Shown here: piece by piece, positions 45,301-59,575 of the stretch
Numbering within the stretch: position 1 is the first letter of the stretch
How the letters are laid out: each line of letters starts with the position of its first letter
Assembly: GCA_958298945.1 (NCBI GenBank)
Contig: OY282607.1
Span: 51,747,020 to 51,811,019 of the forward strand
Source of the DNA: Atherix ibis
Lineage: Eukaryota; Arthropoda; Insecta; Diptera; Athericidae
DNA length: 64,000 nucleotides
Direction of reading: 5' to 3'
Notes under the pieces: model-generated
Databases searched by the model: none
Told to the model about the DNA's origin: nothing
The model's input: the letters and a program-made list of their open reading frames with translations, nothing else
Program-made: the position numbers and the translations under genes

Positions 45301-48300
45301 CAACCAAAATATATGCAAAAATCCAAACAAAAAACCCGACAAATCCGAAATTTGAACCATAAATGCAAGAAAATCAACTTTTTACACCAGGCGACCAGTT
45401 TTCTCAGAAAATAGGAGGCAAAAATAATTACACTGAGTCCACTTGTTCTTAAAATTGGTTTTTCTCTATGAAAATGATAGTTTTTTGGAGATTTTTATTT
45501 TGGTTTTGTTGCAAACAATTGGGTGAAGCTTCTCTGGATCTTATTATCCTGATCGGAGGAAGAGTGTCCTTTCAGAATAAATTTCTGTGGGCAAATTGTA
45601 GAAAATATTGCATATAATTTGTTGTTTTTGTCTTTGAAATTAGTTTTTCACTATGAAAATGGCGTTTTTTTTTTAAACAAAATAAAGGAAAACATAAAAA
45701 AGTATTAAAAACTCATTTAGTAAACCACCTGCCCGGCATATAACAAAAAAAATCCACAAGAAAAGGCTAAGAAAGAGCGCTCAAAGAATAAATAATAAAT
45801 CGGCAACCAAAATATATGCAAAAATCCAAACAAAAAACCCGACAAATCCGAAATTTGAACCATAAATGCAAGAAAATCAACTTTTTACACCAGGCGACCA
45901 GTTTTCTCAGAAAATAGGAGGCAAAAATAATTACACTGAGTCCACTTGTTCTTAAAATTGGTTTTTCTCTATGAAAATTATAGTTTTTTGGAGATTTTTA
46001 TTTTGGTTTTGTTGCAAACAATTGGGTGAAGCTTCTCTGGATCTTATTATCCTGATCGGAGGAAAAGTGTCCTTTCAGAATAAATTTCTGTGGGCAAATT
46101 GTAGAAAATATTGCATATAATTTGTTGTTTTTGTCTTTGAAATTAGTTTTTCACTATGAAAATGGCGTTTTTTTTTTTAAACAAAATAAAGGAAAACATA
46201 AAAAAGTATTAAAAACTCATTTAGTAAACCACCTGCCCGGCATATAACAAAAAAAATCCACAAGAAAAGGCTAAGAAAGAGCGCTCAAAGAATAAATAAT
46301 AAATCGGCAACCAAAATATATGCAAAAATCCAAACAAAAAACCCGACAAATCCGAAATTTGAACCATAAATGCAAGAAAATCAACTTTTTACACCAGGCG
46401 ACCAGTTTTCTCAGAAAATAGGAGGCAAAAATAATTACACTGAGTCCACTTGTTCTTAAAATGGTTTTTCTCTATGAAAATGATAGTTTTTTGGAGATTT
46501 TTATTTTGGTTTTGTTGCAAACAATTGGGTGAAGCTTCTCTGGATCTTATTATCCTGATCGGAGGAAGAGTGTCCTTTCAGAATAAATTTCTGTGGGAAA
46601 ATTGTAGAAAATATTGCATATAATTTGTTGTGTTTGTCTTTGAAATTAGTTTTTCACTATGAAAATGGCGTTTTTTTTTTTAAACAAAATAAAGGAAAAC
46701 ATAAAAAAGTATTAAAAACTCATTTAGTAAACCACCTGCCCGGCATATAACAAAAAAAATCCACAAGAAAAGGCTAAGAAAGAGCGCTCAAAGAATAAAT
46801 AATAAATCGGCAACCAAAATATATGCAAAAATCCAAACAAAAAACCCGACAAATCCGAAATTTGAACCATAAATGCAAGAAAATCAACTTTTTACACCAG
46901 GCGACCAGTTTTCTCAGAAAATAGGAGGCAAAAATAATTACACTGAGTCCACTTGTTCTTAAAATTGGTTTTTCTCTATGAAAATGATAGTTTTTTGGAG
47001 ATTTTTATTTTGGTTTTGTTGCAAACAATTGGGTGAAGCTTCTCTGGATCTTATTATCCTGATCGGAGGAAGAGTGTCCTTTCAGAATAAATTTCTGTGG
47101 GCAAATTGTAGAAAATATTGCATATAATTTGTTGTTTTTGTCTTTGAAATTAGTTTTTCACTATGAAAATGGCGTTTTTTTTTTTAAACAAAATAAAGGA
47201 AAACATAAAAAAGTATTAAAAACTCATTTAGTAAACCACCTGCCCGGCATACACGTATAACAAAAAAAATCCACAAGAAAAGGCTAAGAAAGAGCGCTCA
47301 AAGAATAAATAATAAATCGGCAACCAAAATATATGCAAAAATCCAAACAAAAAACCCGACAAATCCGAAATTTGAACCATAAATGCAAGAAAATCAACTT
47401 TTTACACCAGGCGACCAGTTTTCTCAGAAAATAGGAGGCAAAAATAATTACACTGAGTCCACTTGTTCTTAAAATTGGTTTTTCTCTATGAAAATTATAG
47501 TTTTTTGGAGATTTTTATTTTGGTTTTGTTGCAAACAATTGGGTGAAGCTTCTCTGGATCTTATTATCCTGATCGGAGGAAAAGTGTCCTTTCAGAATAA
47601 ATTTCTGTGGGCAAATTGTAGAAAATATTGCATATAATTTGTTGTTTTTGTCTTTGAAATTAGTTTTTCACTATGAAAATGGCGTTTTTTTTTTTAAACA
47701 AAATAAAGGAAAACATAAAAAAGTATTAAAAACTCATTTAGTAAACCACCTGCCCGGCATATAACAAAAAAAATCCACAAGAAAAGGCTAAGAAAGAGCG
47801 CTCAAAGAATAAATAATAAATCGGCAACCAAAATATATGCAAAAATCCAAACAAAAAACCCGACAAATCCGAAATTTGAACCATATATGCAAGAAAATCA
47901 ACTTTTTACACCAGGCGACCAGTTTTCTCAGAAAATAGGAGGCAAAAATAATTACACTGAGTCCACTTGTTCTTAAAATTGGTTTTTCTCTATGAAAATG
48001 ATAGTTTTTTGGAGATTTTTATTTTGGTTTTGTTGCAAACAATTGGGTGAAGCTTCTCTGGATCTTATTATCCTGATCGGAGGAAGAGTGTCCTTTCAGA
48101 ATAAATTTCTGTGGGCAAATTGTAGAAAATATTGCATATAATTTGTTGTTTTTGTCTTTGAAATTAGTTTTTCACTATGAAAATGGCGTTTTTTTTTTTA
48201 AACAAAATAAAGGAAAACATAAAAAAGTATTAAAAACTCATTTAGTAAACCACCTGCCCGGCATATAACAAAAAAAATCCACAAGAAAAGGCTAAGAAAG

Positions 48301-49904
48301 AGCGCTCAAAGAATAAATAATAAATCGGCAACCAAAATATATGCAAAAATCCAAACAAAAAACCCGACAAATCCGAAATTTGAACCATAAATGCAAGAAA
48401 ATCAACTTTTTACACCAGGCGACCAGTTTTCTCAGAAAATAGGAGGCAAAAATAATTACACTGAGTCCACTTGTTCTTAAAATTGGTTTTTCTCTATGAA
48501 AATGATAGTTTTTTGGAGATTTTTATTTTGGTTTTGTTGCAAACAATTGGGTGAAGCTTCTCTGGATCTTATTATCCTGATCGGAGGAAGAGTGTCCTTT
48601 CAGAATAAATTTCTGTGGGCAAATTGTAGAAAATATTGCATATAATTTGTTGTTTTTGTCTTTGAAATTAGTTTTTCACTATGAAAATGGCGTTTTTTTT
48701 TTAAACAAAATAAAGGAAAACATTAAAAAGTATTAAAAACTCATTTAGTAAACCACCTGCCCGGCATATAACAAAAAAAATCCACAAGAAAAGGCTAAGA
48801 AAGAGCGCTCAAAGAATAAATAATAAATCGGCAACCAAAATATATGCAAAAATCCAAACAAAAAACCCGACAAATCCGAAATTTGAACCATAAATGCAAG
48901 AAAATCAACTTTTTACACCAGGCGACCAGTTTTCTCAGAAAATAGGAGGCAAAAATAATTACACTGAGTCCACTTGTTCTTAAAATTGGTTTTTCTCTAT
49001 GAAAATTATAGTTTTTTGGAGATTTTTATTTTGGTTTTGTTGCAAACAATTGGGTGAAGCTTCTCTGGATCTTATTATCCTGATCGGAGGAAAAGTGTCC
49101 TTTCAGAATTAATTTCTGTGGGCAAATTGTAGAAAATATTGCATATAATTTGTTGTTTTTGTCTTTGAAATTAGTTTTTCACTATGAAAATGGCGTTTTT
49201 TTTTTAAACAAAATAAAGGAAAACATTAAAAAGTATTAAAAACTCATTTAGTAAACCACCTGCCCGGCATATAACAAAAAAAATCCACAAGAAAAGGCTA
49301 AGAAAGAGCGCTCAAAGAATAAATAATAAATCGGCAACCAAAATATATGCAAAAATCCAAACAAAAAACCCGACAAATCCGAAATTTGAACCATAAATGC
49401 AAGAAAATCACCAGGCGACCAGGCGACCAGTTTTCTCAGAAAATAGGAGGCAAAAATAATTACACTGAGTCCACTTGTTCTTAAAATTGGTTTTTCTCTA
49501 TGAAAATTATAGTTTTTTGGAGATTTTTATTTTGGTTTTGTTGCAAACAATTGGGTGAAGCTTCTCTGGATCTTATTATCCTGATCGGAGGAAAAGTGTC
49601 CTTTCAGAATAAATTTCTGTGGGCAAATTGTAGAAAATATTGCATATAATTTGTTGTTTTTGTCTTTGAAATTAGTTTTTCACTATGAAAATGGCGTTTT
49701 TTTTTTAAACAAAATAAAGGAAAACATTAAAAAGTATGAAAAACTCATTTAGTAAACCACCTGCCCGGCATATAACAAAAAAAATCCACAAGAGAAGGCT
49801 AAGAAAGAGCGCTCAAAGAATAAATAATAAATCGGCAACCAAAATATATGCAAAAATCCAAACAAAAAACCCGACAAATCCGAAATTTGAACCATAAATG
49901 CAAG

Positions 49905-52900
49905 AAAATCACCAGGCGACCAGGCGACCAGTTTTCTCAGAAAATAGGAGGCAAAAATAATTACACTGAGTCCACTTGTTCTTAAAATTGGTTTTTCTCT
50001 ATGAAAATTATAGTTTTTTGGAGATTTTTATTTTGGTTTTGTTGCAAACAATTGGGTGAAGCTTCTCTGGATCTTATTATCCTGATCGGAGGAAAAGTGT
50101 CCTTTCAGAATAAATTTCTGTGGGCAAATTGTAGAAAATATTGCATATAATTTGTTGTTTTTGTCTTTGAAATTAGTTTTTCACTATGAAAATGGCGTTT
50201 TTTTTTTAAACAAAATAAAGGAAAACATTAAAAAGTATTAAAAACTCATTTAGTAAACCACCTGCCCGGCATATAACAAAAAAAATCCACAAGAAAAGGC
50301 TAAGAAAGAGCGCTCAAAGAATAAATAATAAATCGGCAACCAAAATATATGCAAAAATCCAAACAAAAAACCCGACAAATCCGAAATTTGAACCATAAAT
50401 GCAAGAAAATCACCAGGCGACGAGGCGACCAGTTTTCTCAGAAAATAGGAGGCAAAAATAATTACACTGAGTCCACTTGTTCTTAAAATTGGTTTTTCTC
50501 TATGAAAATTATAGTTTTTTGGAGATTTTTATTTTGGTTTTGTTGCAAACAATTGGGTGAAGCTTCTCTGGATCTTATTATCCTGATCGGAGGAAAAGTG
50601 TCCTTTCAGAATAAATTTCTGTGGGCAAATTGTAGAAAATATTGCATATAATTTGTTGTTTTTGTCTTTGAAATTAGTTTTTCACTATAAAAATGGCGTT
50701 TTTTTTTTAAACAAAATAAAGGAAAACATTAAAAAGTATTAAAAACTCATTTAGTAAACCACCTGCCCGGCATATAACAAAAAAAATCCACAAGAAAAGG
50801 CTAAGAAAGAGCGCTCAAAGAATAAATAATAAATCGGCAACCAAAATATATGCAAAAATCCAAACAAAAAACCCGACAAATCCGAAATTTGAACCATAAA
50901 TGCAAGAAAATCAACTTTTTACACCAGGCGACCAGTTTTCTCAGAAAATAGGAGGCAAAAATAATTACACTGAGTCCACTTGTTCTTAAAATTGGTTTTT
51001 CTCTATGAAAATGATAGTTTTTTGGAGATTTTTATTTTGGTTTTGTTGCAAACAATTGGGTCAAACTTCTCTGGATCTTATTATCCTGATCGGAGAAAGA
51101 GTGTCCTTTCAGAATAAATTTCTGTGGGCAAATTGTAGAAAATAATACATATAATTTGTTGTTTTTGTCTTTGAAATTAGTTTTTCACTATGAAAATGGC
51201 GTTTTTTTTTTTAAACAAAATAAAGGAAAACATAAAAAAGTATTAAAAACTCATTTAGTAAACCACCTGCCCGGCATATAACAAAAAAAATCCACAAGAA
51301 AAGGCTAAGAAAGAGCGCTCAAAGAATAAATAATAAATCGGCAACCAAAATATATGCAAAAATCCAAACAAAAAACCCGACAAATCCGAAATTTGAACCA
51401 TAAATGCAAGAAAATCAACTTTTTACACCAGGCGACCAGTTTTCTCAGAAAATAGGACGCAAAAATAATTACACTGAGTCCACTTGTTCTTAAAATTGGT
51501 TTTTCTCTATGAAAATTATAGTTTTTTTGGAGATTTTTATTTTGGTTTTGTTGCAAACAATTGGGTGAAGCTTCTCTGGATCTTATTATCCTGATCGGAG
51601 GAAGAGTGTCCTTTCAGAATAAATTTCTGTGGGCAAATTGTAGAAAATATTGCATATAATTTGTTGTTTTTGTCTTTGAAATTAGTTTTTCACTATGAAA
51701 ATGGCGTTTTTTTTAAAACAAAATAAAGGAAAACATTAAAAAGTATTAAAAACTCATTTAGTAAACCACCTGCCCGGCATATAACAAAAAAAATCCACAA
51801 GAAAAGGCTAAGAAAGAGCGCTCAAAGAATAAATAATAAATCGGCAACCAAAATATATGCAAAAATCCAAACAAAAAACCCGACAAATCCGAAATTTGAA
51901 CCATAAATGCAAGAAAATCAACTTTTTACACCAGGCGACCAGTTTTCTCAGAAAATAGGAGGCAAAAATAATTACACTGAGTCCACTTGTTCTTAAAATT
52001 GATTTTTCTCTATGAAAATGATAGTTTTTTGGAGATTTTTATTTTGGTTTTGTTGCAAACAATTGGGTGAAGCTTCTCTGGATCTTATTATCCTGATCGG
52101 AGGAAGAGTGTCCTTTCAGAATAAATTTCTGTGGGCAAATTGTAGAAAATATTGCATATAATTTGTTGTTTTTGTCTTTGAAATTAGTTTTTCACTATGA
52201 AAATGGCGTTTTTTTTTAAACAAAATAAAGGAAAACATAAAAAAGTATTAAAAACTCATTTAGTAAACCACCTGCCCGGCATATAACAAACAAAATCCAC
52301 AAGAAAAGGCTAAGAAAGAGCGCTCAAAGAATAAATAATAAATCGGCAACCAAAATATATGCAAAAATCCAAACAAAAAACCCGACAAATCCGAAATTTG
52401 AACCATAAATGCAAGAAAATCAACTTTTTATACCAGGCGACCAGTTTTCTCAGAAAATAGAAGGCAAAAATAATTACACTGAGTCCACTTGTTCTTAAAA
52501 TTGGTTTTTCTCTATGAAAATGATAGTTTTTTGGAGATTTTTATTTTGGTTTTGTTGCAAACAATTGGGTGAAGCTTCTCTGGATCTTATTATCCTGATC
52601 GGAGGAAGAGTGTCCTTTCAGAATAAATTTCTGTGGGCAAATTGTAGAAAATATTGCATATAATTTGTTGTTTTTGTCTTTGAAATTAGTTTTTCACTAT
52701 GAAAATGGCGTTTTTTTTTTAAACAAAATAAAGGAAAACATTAAAAAGTATTAAAAACTCATTTAGTAAACCACCTGCCCGGCATATAACAAAAAAAATC
52801 CACAAGAAAAGGCTAAGAAAGAGCGCTCAAAGAATAAATAATAAATCGGCAACCAAAATATATGCAAAAATCCAAACAAAAAACCCGACAAATCCGAAAT

Positions 52901-54050
52901 TTGAACCATAAATGCAAGAAAATCAACTTTTTACACCAGGCGACCAGTTTTCTCAGAAAATAGGAGGCAAAAATAATTACACTGAGTCCACTTGTTCTTA
53001 AAATTGGTTTTTCTCTATGAAAATGATAGTTTTTTGGAGATTTTTATTTTGGTTTTGTTGCAAACAATTGGGTGAAGCTTCTCTGGATCTTATTATCCTG
53101 ATCGGAGGAAGAGTGTCCTTTCAGAATAAATTTCTGTGGGCAAATTGTAGAAAATATTGCATATAATTTGTTGTTTTTGTCTTTGAAATTAGTTTTTCAC
53201 TATGAAAATGGCGTTTTTTTTTAAACAAAATAAAGGAAAACATAAAAAAGTATTAAAAACTCATTTAGTAAACCACCTGCCCGGCATATAACAAACAAAA
53301 TCCACAAGAAAAGGCTAAGAAAGAGCGCTCAAAGAATAAATAATAAATCGGCAACCAAAATATATGCAAAAATCCAAACAAAAAACCCGACAAATCCGAA
53401 ATTTGAACCATAAATGCAAGAAAATCAACTTTTTACATCAGGCGACCAGTTTTCTCAGAAAATAGGAGGCAAAAATAATTACACTGAGTCCACTTGTTCT
53501 TAAAATTGGTTTTTCTCTATGAAAATGATAGTTTTTTGGAGATTTTTATTTTGGTTTTGTTGCAAACAATTGGGTGAAGCTTCTCTGGATCTTATTATCC
53601 TGATCGGAGGAAGAGTGTCCTTTCAGAATAAATTTCTGTGGGCAAATTGTAGAAAATATTGCATATAATTTGTTGTTTTTGTCTTTGAAATTAGTTTTTC
53701 ACTATGAAAATGGCGTTTTTTTTTAAACAAAATAAAGGAAAACATAAAAAAGTATTAAAAACTCATTTAGTAAACCACCTGCCCGGCATATAACAAACAA
53801 AATCCACAAGAAAAGGCTAAGAAAGAGCGCTCAAAGAATAAATAATAAATCGGCAACCAAAATATATGCAAAAATCCAAACAAAAAACCCGACAAATCCG
53901 AAATTTGAACCATAAATGCAAGAAAATCAACTTTTTATACCAGGCGACCAGTTTTCTCAGAAAATAGGAGGCAAAAATAATTACATTGAGTCCACTTGTT
54001 CTTAAAATTGGTTTTTCTCTATGAAAATGATAGTTTTTTGGAGATTTTTA
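49905..54050. repeat. Satellite block, first copy of an 11-unit-offset duplication
   Basis: A run of rare variants in fixed order: GGCGACGAGGCGACC at about 50417, CACTATAAAAATGG at about 50690, GGGTCAAACTTC at 51058, AATAATACATAT at about 51150, GGACGCAAAA at about 51456, AATTGATTTTTC at about 51997, ATAGAAGGC at about 52458, ACATCAGG at about 53435 and ACATTGAG at about 53983. Every one recurs 5,522-5,525 bp to the right. Confidence 0.9.
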
Positions 54051-55429
54051 TTTTGGTTTTGTTGCAAACAATTGGGTGAAGCTTCTCTGGATCTTATTAT
54101 CCTGATCGGAGGAAGAGTGTCCTTTCAGAATAAATTTCTGTGGGCAAATTGTAGAAAATATTGCATATAATTTGTTGTTTTTGTCTTTGAAATTAGTTTT
54201 TCACTATGAAAATGGCGTTTTTTTTTAAACAAAATAAAGGAAAACATAAAAAAGTATTAAAAACTCATTTAGTAAACCACCTGCCCGGCATATAACAAAA
54301 AAAATCCACAAGAAAAGGCTAAGAAAGAGCGCTCAAAGAATAAATAATAAATCGGCAACCAAAATATATGCAAAAATCCCAACAAAAAACCCGACAAATC
54401 CGAAATTTGAACCATAAATGCAACAAAATCAACTTTTTACACCAGGCGACCAGTTTTCTCAGAAAATAGGAGGCAAAAATAATTACACTGAGTCCACTTG
54501 TTCTTAAAATTGGTTTTTCTCTATGAAAATGATAGTTTTTTGGAGATTTTTATTTTGGTTTTGTTGCAAACAATTGGGTGAAGCTTCTCTGGATCTTATT
54601 ATCCTGATCGGAGGAAGAGTGTCCTTTCAGAATAAATTTCTGTGGGCAAATTGTAGAAAATATTGCATATAATTTGTTGTTTTTGTCTTTGAAATTAGTT
54701 TTTCACTATGAAAATGGCGTTTTTTTTTAAACAAAATAAAGGAAAACATAAAAAAGTATTAAAAACTCATTTAGTAAACCACCTGCCCGGCATATAACAA
54801 ACAAAATCCACAAGAAAAGGCTAAGAAAGAGCGCTCAAAGAATAAATAATAAATCGGCAACCAAAATATATGCAAAAATCCAAACAAAAAACCCGACAAA
54901 TCCGAAATTTGAACCATAAATGCAAGAAAATCAACTTTTTATACCAGGCGACCAGTTTTCTCAGAAAATAGGAGGCAAAAATAATTACATTGAGTCCACT
55001 TGTTCTTAAAATTGGTTTTTCTCTATGAAAATGATAGTTTTTTGGAGATTTTTATTTTGGTTTTGTTGCAAACAATTGGGTGAAGCTTCTCTGGATCTTA
55101 TTATCCTGATCGGAGGAAGAGTGTCCTTTCAGAATAAATTTCTGTGGGCAAATTGTAGAAAATATTGCATATAATTTGTTGTTTTTGTCTTTGTAATTAG
55201 TTATTCACTATGAAAATGGCGTTTTTTTTTAAACAAAATAAAGGAAAACATAAAAAAGTATTAAAAACTCATTTAGTAAACCACCTGCCCGGCATATAAC
55301 AAACAAAATCCACAAGAAAAGGCTAAGAAAGAGCGCTCAAAGAATAAATAATAAATCGGCAACCAAAATATATGCAAAAATCCAAACAAAAAACCCGACA
55401 AATCCGAAATTTGAACCATAAATGCAAGA

Positions 55430-58400
55430 AAATCACCAGGCGACCAGGCGACCAGTTTTCTCAGAAAATAGGAGGCAAAAATAATTACACTGAGTCCACT
55501 TGTTCTTAAAATTGGTTTTTCTCTATGAAAATTATAGTTTTTTGGAGATTTTTATTTTGGTTTTGTTGCAAACAATTGGGTGAAGCTTCTCTGGATCTTA
55601 TTATCCTGATCGGAGGAAAAGTGTCCTTTCAGAATAAATTTCTGTGGGCAAATTGTAGAAAATATTGCATATAATTTGTTGTTTTTGTCTTTGAAATTAG
55701 TTTTTCACTATGAAAATGGCGTTTTTTTTTTAAACAAAATAAAGGAAAACATTAAAAAGTATTAAAAACTCATTTAGTAAACCACCTGCCCGGCATATAA
55801 CAAAAAAAATCCACAAGAAAAGGCTAAGAAAGAGCGCTCAAAGAATAAATAATAAATCGGCAACCAAAATATATGCAAAAATCCAAACAAAAAACCCGAC
55901 AAATCCGAAATTTGAACCATAAATGCAAGAAAATCACCAGGCGACGAGGCGACCAGTTTTCTCAGAAAATAGGAGGCAAAAATAATTACACTGAGTCCAC
56001 TTGTTCTTAAAATTGGTTTTTCTCTATGAAAATTATAGTTTTTTGGAGATTTTTATTTTGGTTTTGTTGCAAACAATTGGGTGAAGCTTCTCTGGATCTT
56101 ATTATCCTGATCGGAGGAAAAGTGTCCTTTCAGAATAAATTTCTGTGGGCAAATTGTAGAAAATATTGCATATAATTTGTTGTTTTTGTCTTTGAAATTA
56201 GTTTTTCACTATAAAAATGGCGTTTTTTTTTTAAACAAAATAAAGGAAAACATTAAAAAGTATTAAAAACTCATTTAGTAAACCACCTGCCCGGCATATA
56301 ACAAAAAAAATCCACAAGAAAAGGCTAAGAAAGAGCGCTCAAAGAATAAATAATAAATCGGCAACCAAAATATATGCAAAAATCCAAACAAAAAACCCGA
56401 CAAATCCGAAATTTGAACCATAAATGCAAGAAAATCAACTTTTTACACCAGGCGACCAGTTTTCTCAGAAAATAGGAGGCAAAAATAATTACACTGAGTC
56501 CACTTGTTCTTAAAATTGGTTTTTCTCTATGAAAATGATAGTTTTTTGGAGATTTTTATTTTGGTTTTGTTGCAAACAATTGGGTCAAACTTCTCTGGAT
56601 CTTATTATCCTGATCGGAGAAAGAGTGTCCTTTCAGAATAAATTTCTGTGGGCAAATTGTAGAAAATAATACATATAATTTGTTGTTTTTGTCTTTGAAA
56701 TTAGTTTTTCACTATGAAAATGGCGTTTTTTTTTTTAAACAAAATAAAGGAAAACATAAAAAAGTATTAAAAACTCATTTAGTAAACCACCTGCCCGGCA
56801 TATAACAAAAAAAATCCACAAGAAAAGGCTAAGAAAGAGCGCTCAAAGAATAAATAATAAATCGGCAACCAAAATATATGCAAAAATCCAAACAAAAAAC
56901 CCGACAAATCCGAAATTTGAACCATAAATGCAAGAAAATCAACTTTTTACACCAGGCGACCAGTTTTCTCAGAAAATAGGACGCAAAAATAATTACACTG
57001 AGTCCACTTGTTCTTAAAATTGGTTTTTCTCTATGAAAATTATAGTTTTTTTGGAGATTTTTATTTTGGTTTTGTTGCAAACAATTGGGTGAAGCTTCTC
57101 TGGATCTTATTATCCTGATCGGAGGAAGAGTGTCCTTTCAGAATAAATTTCTGTGGGCAAATTGTAGAAAATATTGCATATAATTTGTTGTTTTTGTCTT
57201 TGAAATTAGTTTTTCACTATGAAAATGGCGTTTTTTTTAAAACAAAATAAAGGAAAACATTAAAAAGTATTAAAAACTCATTTAGTAAACCACCTGCCCG
57301 GCATATAACAAAAAAAATCCACAAGAAAAGGCTAAGAAAGAGCGCTCAAAGAATAAATAATAAATCGGCAACCAAAATATATGCAAAAATCCAAACAAAA
57401 AACCCGACAAATCCGAAATTTGAACCATAAATGCAAGAAAATCAACTTTTTACACCAGGCGACCAGTTTTCTCAGAAAATAGGAGGCAAAAATAATTACA
57501 CTGAGTCCACTTGTTCTTAAAATTGATTTTTCTCTATGAAAATGATAGTTTTTTGGAGATTTTTATTTTGGTTTTGTTGCAAACAATTGGGTGAAGCTTC
57601 TCTGGATCTTATTATCCTGATCGGAGGAAGAGTGTCCTTTCAGAATAAATTTCTGTGGGCAAATTGTAGAAAATATTGCATATAATTTGTTGTTTTTGTC
57701 TTTGAAATTAGTTTTTCACTATGAAAATGGCGTTTTTTTTTAAACAAAATAAAGGAAAACATAAAAAAGTATTAAAAACTCATTTAGTAAACCACCTGCC
57801 CGGCATATAACAAACAAAATCCACAAGAAAAGGCTAAGAAAGAGCGCTCAAAGAATAAATAATAAATCGGCAACCAAAATATATGCAAAAATCCAAACAA
57901 AAAACCCGACAAATCCGAAATTTGAACCATAAATGCAAGAAAATCAACTTTTTATACCAGGCGACCAGTTTTCTCAGAAAATAGAAGGCAAAAATAATTA
58001 CACTGAGTCCACTTGTTCTTAAAATTGGTTTTTCTCTATGAAAATGATAGTTTTTTGGAGATTTTTATTTTGGTTTTGTTGCAAACAATTGGGTGAAGCT
58101 TCTCTGGATCTTATTATCCTGATCGGAGGAAGAGTGTCCTTTCAGAATAAATTTCTGTGGGCAAATTGTAGAAAATATTGCATATAATTTGTTGTTTTTG
58201 TCTTTGAAATTAGTTTTTCACTATGAAAATGGCGTTTTTTTTTAAACAAAATAAAGGAAAACATTAAAAAGTATTAAAAACTCATTTAGTAAACCACCTG
58301 CCCGGCATATAACAAAAAAAATCCACAAGAAAAGGCTAAGAAAGAGCGCTCAAAGAATAAATAATAAATCGGCAACCAAAATATATGCAAAAATCCAAAC

Positions 58401-59575
58401 AAAAAACCCGACAAATCCGAAATTTGAACCATAAATGCAAGAAAATCAACTTTTTACACCAGGCGACCAGTTTTCTCAGAAAATAGGAGGCAAAAATAAT
58501 TACACTGAGTCCACTTGTTCTTAAAATTGGTTTTTCTCTATGAAAATGATAGTTTTTTGGAGATTTTTATTTTGGTTTTGTTGCAAACAATTGGGTGAAG
58601 CTTCTCTGGATCTTATTATCCTGATCGGAGGAAGAGTGTCCTTTCAGAATAAATTTCTGTGGGCAAATTGTAGAAAATATTGCATATAATTTGTTGTTTT
58701 TGTCTTTGAAATTAGTTTTTCACTATGAAAATGGCGTTTTTTTTTAAACAAAATAAAGGAAAACATAAAAAAGTATTAAAAACTCATTTAGTAAACCACC
58801 TGCCCGGCATATAACAAACAAAATCCACAAGAAAAGGCTAAGAAAGAGCGCTCAAAGAATAAATAATAAATCGGCAACCAAAATATATGCAAAAATCCAA
58901 ACAAAAAACCCGACAAATCCGAAATTTGAACCATAAATGCAAGAAAATCAACTTTTTACATCAGGCGACCAGTTTTCTCAGAAAATAGGAGGCAAAAATA
59001 ATTACACTGAGTCCACTTGTTCTTAAAATTGGTTTTTCTCTATGAAAATGATAGTTTTTTGGAGATTTTTATTTTGGTTTTGTTGCAAACAATTGGGTGA
59101 AGCTTCTCTGGATCTTATTATCCTGATCGGAGGAAGAGTGTCCTTTCAGAATAAATTTCTGTGGGCAAATTGTAGAAAATATTGCATATAATTTGTTGTT
59201 TTTGTCTTTGAAATTAGTTTTTCACTATGAAAATGGCGTTTTTTTTTAAACAAAATAAAGGAAAACATAAAAAAGTATTAAAAACTCATTTAGTAAACCA
59301 CCTGCCCGGCATATAACAAACAAAATCCACAAGAAAAGGCTAAGAAAGAGCGCTCAAAGAATAAATAATAAATCGGCAACCAAAATATATGCAAAAATCC
59401 AAACAAAAAACCCGACAAATCCGAAATTTGAACCATAAATGCAAGAAAATCAACTTTTTATACCAGGCGACCAGTTTTCTCAGAAAATAGGAGGCAAAAA
59501 TAATTACATTGAGTCCACTTGTTCTTAAAATTGGTTTTTCTCTATGAAAATGATAGTTTTTTGGAGATTTTTATT
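55430..59575. repeat. Satellite block, second copy of the duplication
   Basis: Copy of 49905-54050, offset 5,524 bp (11 units), with the same rare variants in the same order. After the ACATTGAG variant (about 59507) it continues with TGTAATTAGTTATTCAC (about 59712), which in the first region occurs two units later (about 55193). The right end is therefore a recombination junction or a two-unit deletion. Confidence 0.88.

Noticed and set aside
33690..57080. Minus-strand 83-codon frames in the satellite (33690-33941, 51305-51556, 56829-57080) and 61- to 75-codon frames in early B units.
   Set aside because: They exist only in units with a particular T-run length and are closed in neighbours. 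The two identical copies at 51305 and 56829 belong to the 11-unit duplication. No codon-like conservation.
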